This document shows, piece after piece, positions 8,701 through 13,324 of a DNA stretch of 13,324 nt. A model generated the notes under the pieces. It was not told the origin of the DNA and made no database searches. It saw nothing but the letters and a program-made list of their open reading frames with translations. The stretch is from Paracoccaceae bacterium. Its GTDB lineage: Bacteria > Pseudomonadota > Alphaproteobacteria > Rhodobacterales > Rhodobacteraceae. The stretch is taken from contig DQCI01000037.1 in NCBI GenBank assembly GCA_003545125.1, positions 7,095 to 20,418 on the forward strand, written 5' to 3'. The position numbers were made by a program, and so were the translations under genes. Every line of letters begins with the position of its first letter. Position 1 is the stretch's first letter.

Positions 8701-11700
8701 ACGCCGTTGTCCTTGAGCTGCGACGCACCCACCTCGGGTGCCTCCAGAGGCTGCGGCCGCCAGGTCATCTCAAAGCGCTTCGTGCCGCGCACCGCCGCTT
8801 CCAAAGCCACCGCTGGCGAAAGCAGCTCCTCCAGCACCGGCGTGACATATCCCGAGAGGTCAGGCCGCACCCGGCCACGCGCCTGTGGCAGATCGAGATC
8901 GAGGGTAGAAACCGTGATGTTCGGGAACTCGCGGCCAATCACCCGGGCCGGGCCCGCCAGCGTGGCCTTTTCGGGATAGGCCAAGGCCTCGTGCGCGACC
9001 TGCACCGCGCCCGAACTCAGCACATTGATGTGCATGGGATGGCCCCAGCCTTCGTCGCCCATCGCCTGGGCCAGGAACACGAGGCTGAACAAGCCCTGTT
9101 CGAGGTTGCGGTGGAAAAAGCTCGACCCGGGACGGCAGTTTTCGCGCGTGGTGGCGAGCCATCCATGCAGGATCCGGTCGGGCAGGAACGCGCGCGTCCT
9201 CAGGTCGCCGATCAGCGCATCGTAGCTGTCGCGCCCGCGTTCGGGCGACAGGATGTATCCCGTCTTGCCGTCGCGGGCGAAACTGTCGCCCGTACGCACG
9301 GTCAAGACCTCGTGCCCGGCGGCGCGCAGCCGGCCCGTCACCTGGTCGCCGAGCCCCGCCGCGTCAGCGAACACAAGCCAGCGCTGGCGCGGCAGATCCG
9401 AGAGATCACTTGTCACGTCGTTGGCGCAGTCGGCGTAGACCGGGCGCCAGACCGGGCGCCAGCCCCAGTTTTCGGGGATTTCCTCGCGCATCAGCCACCC
9501 GGCTTCGGGCGCGGCCCGGGCCTCGCCCGGTTCGATGAAATACTGCGTGCGCCGGAAGGCGTAGCTCGGTAGCGGCACGCGAACACGGCGCGCCTCGCCC
9601 CAGACCTGCTCCCAGGCGATCTCACCGCCGAGCGCCCAGACCCGCCCCAGCATGGCCATGAAGTAGGCGTCGTCGGCGGTGTCGTCGGTCGGGTGGCGGA
9701 GCGAACCGATCACCTGGTTCGGATCGACCTGCGCGTGCTGGCCCGCGAGCGACGAGAGCGCCTTGCCCGGCCCCACTTCGATGAAGATGCGGTTCTTGTC
9801 CGCGAGCGTGCCGATGCACCCCTCGAAATCCACGGTGCCCCGCAGGTGCGCGACCCAGTAGTCGGGGCTGGTCGCTTCGGCGTCCGTGATCATCTGGCCG
9901 GACCGGTTCGACGTGAAGGGGATCCGCGGCGGATTGAGCTTGATCGAGCGGAGGTAACGCCCGAATTCCTCGAGGATCGGCTCCAGCATGCGCGAATGCG
10001 CGGCGATGTCGATGCCGATACGCTGGCAATCGACCTCGCGCGCCTCCAGCTCTTTCTGCAGCGCATCGAGCGCAGCCTGCGGCCCGGTGGCGACCGAAAG
10101 GTTGGGCGCATTGACCGCGCCGAGGTCGAGGTCATCGCCGAGCAGCGGGCGCAGCGCCTTCGCCGACAACGCGACCGAGAGCATACCGCCCGCGGGCACG
10201 GTGTCGAAGAGCTTGCCGCGCAGATGCACCAGCCCGATGCAGTCCTCGAACGACATCACGCCGGCGAGACAGGCGGCGGTGTTTTCGCCCATCGAATGGC
10301 CGACCAGCGCGGAGGGCGTCACCCCCCAGCTCATCCACAGCTTCGCAAGCGCGACTTCGCAGATCATGATCAGCGGCAGTTGCACCGAGGGCTGTTTCAA
10401 CCGCTCATCGGCCTTTGCCTCTTCGCCCGGCTCCGGCAACCACAGGGCGCGGATGTCGTAGTCGAGCCTGGGCGCGAGGATCTCGAGCCCTTTGTCCATC
10501 CAGCGGGCGAACTCGGGCTCGGTCTCATAGAGATCACGCGCCATCCCTGCGTATTGCGCACCGCCGCCGGGGAACATGAACACCGCATCCGGTTGGTCGA
10601 GCGCGGTATGGGTGAAAACCCGGCGGGGATCGTTCTCGGCAAGTTTCGCGGCGGCCTCTGTGTGGGTCTCTGCCACCACGACACGGCGGCGTTCGAACGC
10701 ATGGCGACCTTCTTTCAGGGTCCAGGCGATATCCGCCAGGTCCTGGTCGGGGTGCGTGGTGAGATGATCGGCCAGCCGCGCCGCGGTGTCGTCGAGTGCT
10801 GCTTTCGACCGGGCCGACAGGCACAGTATCTGGAACGGCCAGTCGGAGGATTCCGACGCCGCCCGTTCGGGCGCTTCCTCAAGCACCGCATGGGCATTGG
10901 TGCCGCCGACGCCCAACGAATTCACCCCCGCCCGACGCGGGCCCTTGTGGCTGACCCAGTCTGAAAGCGTGTCGTTCACCCGGAACGGCGAATGCTCGAA
11001 ATCCACGTCCGGGTTGGGCGCTTCGAAGTTCAGGCTCGGTGGGATCTGCCGGTGATGGAGCGACAGCGCGGTCTTGATCAGGCTCGCGACCCCGGCCGCG
11101 GTGTCGAGATGGCCGATATTGGTCTTGACCGAGCCCAGCTTGCAAAACCCCACCTCGTCGGTGGATTCCTGAAACGCCTGGGTCAGCGCCGCGACCTCGA
11201 TCGGATCGCCCAGATAGGTGCCTGTTCCATGGCATTCGACATAGTCGATCGTGTCGGCGGTCACCCCCGACATCAGCTGCGCCTCGGCGATCGCCTCGGC
11301 CTGACCGTCGACCGACGGCGCGAGATAGCCCGCCTTGGCGGCCCCGTCGTTGTTGATCGCAGAGCCCTTCAGCACCGCCCAGATGTGGTCGCCGTCACGG
11401 ATCGCGTCGTCCAGCCGGCGCAGCACCACGGCCCCCGCACCCGAGCCGAAGACCGTGCCTTGCGCCCGATGGTCGAAGGCGTGGCAATGGCCGTCGGGCG
11501 ACAGGATCTCGCCCTCCTTGTGGAGATAGCCGCGGTTTTGCGGCAGTTCGATCGTGACGCCGCCGGCGATGGCCATGTCGCAGTCGCCCGCAAGCAGCGC
11601 CTGCATCGCGTAGTGCGCTGCCACCAGCGAAGTGGAACAGGCAGTCTGCACGTTAACGCTGGGCCCGGTCATGTCGAAGACATGGCTCACGCGGGTGGCC

Positions 11701-12200
11701 AGAAAATCCTTGTCGTTGCCTGTGTGGCGCAGCAGGAACATGCCGACATCGTCGACGAGCTCCGGGTTCGAACAGATGTTGAAGTAGAAGTAGCTGCCCA
11801 TGCCACAGCCCGCGTAAACCCCGATGGGCCCCGGGCTCTTCGACGGCGGATGGCCCGCGTTTTCCAATGCCTCCCAGGCCACTTCCAGGAACTGGCGGTG
11901 CTGCGGATCCATGATCGCGGCTTCCTTGGGCGAGAGCCCGAAAAAGTCGGCGTCAAACTCGGCGAACCCATCCAGCGGCGCCGCGGCCGGCACATAATCG
12001 GGCCGGTCCACGAGATGCGGCGCCGCGCCGGCGGCGATCAATTCGTCGCGGCTGTAGCGGCGGATTGATTCAACACCCCGCGCCAGGTTGTCCCAGTAGG
12101 CCGCAATGCCGTCCGCTCCGGGCAAGTGGGCCGCCATGCCCACGATCGCAATGTCTGCGGCCGTTTCCCGGGCCGCCGCTGGCGCGAATGTATCGCTCAT
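5727..12200 (-). CDS. type I polyketide synthase, KS-AT-KR-DH-ACP-TE
   Basis: One-module PKS of 2157 residues, numbered from ATG at 12200. A TTG three bases upstream is in frame, but the AGGA at 12208-12211 is better spaced for the ATG. KS about 15-440 with TACSTS (C188), H324 and H364. AT about 538-850 with GHSMGE (S636) and AAHS (H735) in place of the usual HAFH or YASH, so the extender unit is uncertain (malonyl by default). A KR structural part from about 938 and catalytic KR 1163-1365 with TGGFGGIG, K1294, S1318, Y1331, N1335; LED at 1274-1276 keeps the Asp of B-type KRs. DH about 1385-1668 with H1418 and D1586. ACP 1772-1845 with LGGHS (S1804). TE about 1880-2135 with GFSGG (S1957), D1984, H2116. 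All active-site residues except some DH positions look intact. There is no loading domain, so it should accept a carrier-bound chain, elongate and reduce it once, and release it. It is the first gene of the operon. Confidence 0.97.
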   Translation of the reverse strand: MSDTFAPAAARETAADIAIVGMAAHLPGADGIAAYWDNLARGVESIRRYSRDELIAAGAAPHLVDRPDYVPAAAPLDGFAEFDADFFGLSPKEAAIMDPQHRQFLEVAWEALENAGHPPSKSPGPIGVYAGCGMGSYFYFNICSNPELVDDVGMFLLRHTGNDKDFLATRVSHVFDMTGPSVNVQTACSTSLVAAHYAMQALLAGDCDMAIAGGVTIELPQNRGYLHKEGEILSPDGHCHAFDHRAQGTVFGSGAGAVVLRRLDDAIRDGDHIWAVLKGSAINNDGAAKAGYLAPSVDGQAEAIAEAQLMSGVTADTIDYVECHGTGTYLGDPIEVAALTQAFQESTDEVGFCKLGSVKTNIGHLDTAAGVASLIKTALSLHHRQIPPSLNFEAPNPDVDFEHSPFRVNDTLSDWVSHKGPRRAGVNSLGVGGTNAHAVLEEAPERAASESSDWPFQILCLSARSKAALDDTAARLADHLTTHPDQDLADIAWTLKEGRHAFERRRVVVAETHTEAAAKLAENDPRRVFTHTALDQPDAVFMFPGGGAQYAGMARDLYETEPEFARWMDKGLEILAPRLDYDIRALWLPEPGEEAKADERLKQPSVQLPLIMICEVALAKLWMSWGVTPSALVGHSMGENTAACLAGVMSFEDCIGLVHLRGKLFDTVPAGGMLSVALSAKALRPLLGDDLDLGAVNAPNLSVATGPQAALDALQKELEAREVDCQRIGIDIAAHSRMLEPILEEFGRYLRSIKLNPPRIPFTSNRSGQMITDAEATSPDYWVAHLRGTVDFEGCIGTLADKNRIFIEVGPGKALSSLAGQHAQVDPNQVIGSLRHPTDDTADDAYFMAMLGRVWALGGEIAWEQVWGEARRVRVPLPSYAFRRTQYFIEPGEARAAPEAGWLMREEIPENWGWRPVWRPVYADCANDVTSDLSDLPRQRWLVFADAAGLGDQVTGRLRAAGHEVLTVRTGDSFARDGKTGYILSPERGRDSYDALIGDLRTRAFLPDRILHGWLATTRENCRPGSSFFHRNLEQGLFSLVFLAQAMGDEGWGHPMHINVLSSGAVQVAHEALAYPEKATLAGPARVIGREFPNITVSTLDLDLPQARGRVRPDLSGYVTPVLEELLSPAVALEAAVRGTKRFEMTWRPQPLEAPEVGASQLKDNGVVLITGGFGGIGLTLARRLIEAAGARIALMSRDGLPARETWDKLLDNTAPGDPLARRIRAVKALEDAHGEVLCLAGDVSNVEDMREVRARIEAEMGPVHGIIHAAGVLEDGLIQTRTMTRIEDVLTPKLHGTQVLEEVFPDGEIDWMVLFSSSSTATAPAGQVDYVAANEYLNAYARARAGGKTRVQAIGWGIWADTGMAADAMAQRTGERPLAPVSPAHQPLLDHKSFDRAGHRVFTADYRVADRWVLDDHRTRAGDALLPGTGYLELAAEALAGQGETQAFEIRDLDFLRPLAVGEDEGRSVALRLPRTETGYGLVVESGPETARDVNAQAQISLLPMRAPAPLDIAAIAARCATPVRAPEGGALSGAQEAHLAFGPRWRVLRSTAFGYGEGLAELALPETALGDPGAGYRLHPGLMDLATGWAMVLIEGYDPEANLWVPVSYRSVKVFRDLPPNIVSWMRNAADNHASGEIAVFDVTLATPQGEVCVEIRGFSVRRMETAQGFAAAPQVAPATAGTGGVERIQPLSPAEERLRHTLSQGIRAEEGADLFLSALALENRPHVILSALDLPALIAQAVETETVRTGQVQSFERPQLDSDYVEPTGAIETTLAGVWAELLGVERIGADDSFFDLGGHSLIAVRLFAQIRKTWTVDFPISVLFEAPTIRKVAALLAERGVSDAGSGDRSGPRSGPKALALPERRFTHLVPMHTGEGGPRTPFFLVAGMFGNVLNLRHLAHLIGADRPFYGLQARGLYGDAAPHDSIEAAARDYIAEMRQVQSVGPYMLGGFSGGGITAFEIARQLEAAGEQIASLILLDTPLPIRPPLTRRDRIAINWLNLKDEGLSYVSTWARNRIEWERAKRRGGADDKAEGAHEFHDAAIEAAFLESVGKYRLRRWQGPLTLFRPPLMARWEVAPGRLVGKDKHYMFRDNGWTRHAPQLTIHEVPGDHDSMVLEPNVRVLAARLKQVLERAEAADRPRPVSAPVEVAAE

Positions 12201-12207
12201 CAATTCG

Positions 12208-12211
12208 TCCT
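12208..12211 (-). promoter_or_regulatory. Shine-Dalgarno of the PKS gene, decides the start
   Basis: AGGA on the minus strand lies 7 nt before ATG at 12200 but only 4 nt before the in-frame TTG at 12203. This supports ATG as the start and makes the protein 2157 rather than 2158 residues. Confidence 0.6.
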
Positions 12212-12282
12212 GCTCTTTCGAGACCTTGAAAACCGGAGCCAGACCACGGATTGCTCATGCCTGGTCGTGGCCACAAACCAAC

Positions 12283-12292
12283 AGACCGGTCT
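12283..12292. repeat. 10-bp perfect palindrome upstream of the PKS gene
   Basis: AGACCGGTCT reads the same on both strands and lies 83-92 bp upstream of the PKS ATG, a position suitable for an operator. No known regulator is matched, and a 10-bp palindrome may occur by chance. Confidence 0.3.
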
Positions 12293-12399
12293 CTGGCCCC
12301 TGTACTCAATGTCCACGCCGGTTTGGCGAGATTGCGGCACCGCTTTGAAAAAAACAGACAAGTTGGGAGGTTACACATCCCGCTCGGGACCGGAACGCC

Positions 12400-12426
12400 C
12401 GGCCACGCGGGTCTGATCCGTGGCCG
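12400..12426. repeat. 8-bp inverted repeat, CGGCCACG-N11-CGTGGCCG
   Basis: Perfect arms at 12400-12407 and 12419-12426 separated by 11 nt. A further copy of CGTGGCC lies at 12266-12272 inside the palindrome GTGGCCAC. There is no T-run after either arm, so an operator for a dimeric regulator or a leader hairpin is more likely than a terminator. Function is inferred only from symmetry and position. Confidence 0.4.
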
Positions 12427-12523
12427 CCAGATTGGCATTGGCGCCGCGCCGTCGCGGCATGATCTCGCGCCACAATGCGCTGCTGTCGAGCTGCCGAAAG
12501 GGTCGTTGCACGTCGATTGCGGT

Positions 12524-12538
12524 TGATTACGGGGATCA
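12524..12538. promoter_or_regulatory. candidate iron-responsive operator, IRO-box-like site 1
   Basis: Exact TGA-N9-TCA, the core described for RirA-controlled iron-responsive operators in Rhizobiales and Rhodobacterales. It sits within a longer perfect inverted repeat TTGAT-N7-ATCAA (12523-12539). It lies 53-67 bp upstream of the DUF2218 start, where it could overlap a promoter. The core is only six fixed bases, so a chance match cannot be excluded for one site alone. Confidence 0.4.
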
Positions 12539-12560
12539 AATCGGCGAATTCGGCTTTAGA

Positions 12561-12575
12561 TGACCAAAATCATCA
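12561..12575. promoter_or_regulatory. candidate iron-responsive operator, IRO-box-like site 2
   Basis: A second exact TGA-N9-TCA, 37 bp downstream of the first. It overlaps a separate inverted repeat, GATGA-N6-TCATC (12559-12574). It ends 4 nt before the Shine-Dalgarno of the DUF2218 gene, so a bound repressor would sit over the start region of that transcript. Confidence 0.4.
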
Positions 12576-12579
12576 GATT

Positions 12580-12584
12580 AAGGA
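12580..12584 (+). promoter_or_regulatory. Shine-Dalgarno of the DUF2218 gene
   Basis: AAGGA followed by six bases and ATG at 12591. This fixes the start of the small gene and argues that it is really translated. Confidence 0.65.
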
Positions 12585-12590
12585 TTTCGC

Positions 12591-12983
12591 ATGCATGTCA
12601 CCACCGGCACTTTCGCCACGGCGCAGGGGGCAAGATACCTCCAGCAACTATGCAAGCATTTCGCGCACAAGATCGAGACCAGCTGTTCCGAGACCGAAGG
12701 CCGCCTGCACTACGACATGGGCACGGCGTTTCTGACGGCCGATGAGAACGGGCTCACCGTGCGGTTCGAACTGAAGAACGACGACGCGTTTGAAGCGGCG
12801 CAGCACGTGATCGACAGCCATCTCGAACGCTTCGCTTTCCGCGAGAATTTCAAGCACATGGACTGGGACTGGACCCCGCCGCCCGCGCGCAGGTCGGTCC
12901 CCCGGGCGGCGGCCGATATGCTGCGAGAACACATGCCCGGCCTGCATGCCTTCTTGCGTGAATCGGCCAATCGGCTCAGGTAA
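12591..12983 (+). CDS. DUF2218 family protein
   Basis: A 130-residue soluble protein with no signal peptide or membrane segment. The first about 92 residues carry the DUF2218 pattern: an ARYLQQLCKHFAHKI segment at about 14-28 with conserved Cys/His (C21, H23, H26), a central beta-rich part with HYDMGTAFL, and SHLERFAFRE at 75-84. The family's molecular role is unknown. As I recall, DUF2218 occurs near siderophore-uptake genes and as an N-terminal part of some siderophore-interacting ferric reductases, which fits an iron-linked locus. After HMDWDW there is a C-terminal extension of about 35 residues, rich in Pro/Arg then helical, beyond the usual roughly 90-100 residue domain. It is transcribed away from the PKS operon, with a good AAGGA site and stop TAA at 12981. 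Confidence 0.85.
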   Translation: MHVTTGTFATAQGARYLQQLCKHFAHKIETSCSETEGRLHYDMGTAFLTADENGLTVRFELKNDDAFEAAQHVIDSHLERFAFRENFKHMDWDWTPPPARRSVPRAAADMLREHMPGLHAFLRESANRLR

Positions 12984-13324
12984 ACCTCTGGAACAAAGCG
13001 TCAATCCGGTGGCATCGTGCGACCGAACCCCTGCCGACCCGGCGCGGACCGGGGCATTGAACCAGCGCCCAGTCAACCCGCGCTCCACACGGATCAACGC
13101 CGACGCTCCCCGGGGGCGCCGCCCTGTGATCCGCCGCCATGGCGCCCTTCCTGTCCGCATGCAACGGAACCCGGAGCAGCTCGATCGAGGATCATGCTGG
13201 TTCGCCAGGTGTCCGTGCGGTTCCCTCGGTCGAGGAAGTCGGTCGCGTCGGATGTGTCGATCCCATCCGACAGACCCAGCCCGATCCGCTCCAATCGCTA
13301 GGCGGCCGAGATCTCCGCACCGTC
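12984..13324. other. 341 bp without a supportable gene
   Basis: Open frames on both strands here have no ribosome site and no recognisable domain. The stretch contains a small GC hairpin at 13038-13053 and a perfect 8-bp stem with a 9-nt loop at 13247-13271, neither followed by a T-run. A minus-strand frame entering from the right edge ends in TAG at 13298-13300 after eight visible codons and might be the tail of the next gene, but this is too short to call. Confidence 0.5.
13247..13271. repeat. 8-bp hairpin, GTCGGATG-N9-CATCCGAC
   Basis: Perfect inverted repeat with a 9-nt loop. It lies 264 bp past the DUF2218 stop on the plus strand and 26 bp past the possible gene end at 13298 on the minus strand. 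Without a T-tract, an intrinsic terminator is only weakly supported. Confidence 0.3.

Larger units (their letters stand above)
12201..12590. promoter_or_regulatory. divergent intergenic control region
   Basis: About 390 bp between the divergent PKS operon (minus) and the DUF2218 gene (plus). It is less GC-biased than its surroundings near the right end and contains a run of seven A at 12348-12354. It must hold the promoters of both transcription units, but I cannot pick convincing -35/-10 pairs. Visible symmetry elements: the 10-bp palindrome AGACCGGTCT at 12283-12292; a small inverted repeat TCCCG-CT-CGGGA at 12378-12389; an 8-bp inverted repeat with 11-nt spacer at 12400-12426; and two TGA-N9-TCA sites at 12524-12538 and 12561-12575. 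Overlapping short reading frames here lack ribosome sites and family resemblance. Confidence 0.6.

Noticed and set aside
8313..9572. 419-codon plus-strand open frame opposite the KR
   Set aside because: Shadow; the KR catalytic residues and Rossmann motif on the minus strand explain the region.
12201..12203. TTG as the PKS start (2158 residues)
   Set aside because: The AGGA is only 4 nt away, versus 7 nt for the adjacent ATG at 12200.
12348..12354. Run of seven T on the minus strand as a terminator tail
   Set aside because: The nearest hairpin (12378-12389) is too small and about 23 nt away, and the position between divergent genes does not call for a terminator.
12126..12416. 96-codon plus-strand open frame over the PKS start and intergenic region
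   Set aside because: Overlaps the PKS N-terminus and its ribosome site, with no start signal or domain.
13038..13053. GC hairpin CCCGG-N6-CCGGG as a terminator of the DUF2218 gene
   Set aside because: Short stem, 54 bp past the stop and no T-run; ordinary for sequence of this composition.
13017..13301. 94-codon plus-strand and 66-codon minus-strand open frames at the right end
   Set aside because: No ribosome sites, compositionally biased toward Arg/Pro/Ser or Gly, and no resemblance to known proteins; both may be chance frames.
13298..13324. Possible tail of a minus-strand gene ending DGAEISAA then TAG
   Set aside because: Only eight codons are visible; too little to distinguish a real C-terminus from a chance stop.
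1..13324. CRISPR arrays, tRNA or rRNA genes, insertion sequences, attachment sites
   Set aside because: I looked on both strands and saw no spaced direct repeats, tRNA-like cloverleaf with TTCGANNC arm, transposase motifs or IS ends.

Overview
The window is GC-rich (about two thirds G+C by eye, with strong G/C at third codon positions) and almost fully coding. It looks like a secondary-metabolite locus of an alphaproteobacterium, most likely from the Rhodobacterales/Rhizobiales side. That placement is an inference from base composition, from the Atu3671-type NRPS architecture, and from two sites upstream of the right-hand gene that match the rhizobial iron box TGA-N9-TCA.

Layout. From about position 12200 leftward, three genes lie head-to-tail on the minus strand. 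(1) A 2157-aa type I polyketide synthase (5727-12200) has the domain order KS-AT-KR-DH-ACP-TE. (2) A 341-aa family-2 glycosyltransferase (4705-5730) overlaps the PKS stop codon through ATGA. (3) A giant nonribosomal peptide synthetase (4702 to beyond position 1) starts 2 nt after the glycosyltransferase stop. Its 1567 codons inside the window contain no stop and encode formyltransferase, a C-terminal half of a condensation domain, an adenylation domain interrupted by a luciferase-like FMN monooxygenase, and a peptidyl carrier domain, then a Pro/Ala linker that runs off the left edge. The tight joins indicate one translationally coupled operon. On the plus strand, after a roughly 390-bp divergent intergenic region, is a small DUF2218-family gene (12591-12983). 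The last 341 bp (12984-13324) hold no gene I can support.

How the genes may work together (inference). The NRPS looks like an initiation module: it has an N-terminal formyltransferase and no catalytic condensation motif. The binding-pocket residues I read from its interrupted A domain (D-I-L-Q-C-G-M-I-W) are close to the classical glycine signature. The embedded monooxygenase would oxidise the carrier-bound amino acid. The PKS has no loading module, a KS that could accept a peptidyl-carrier intermediate, and its own thioesterase, so it would act last although its gene comes first. The glycosyltransferase may decorate the product. The DUF2218 gene and the paired iron-box-like sites suggest iron control, so a siderophore or another iron-related metabolite is the leading hypothesis. 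No transporter, receptor, regulator or phosphopantetheinyl transferase is visible in the window to confirm it.
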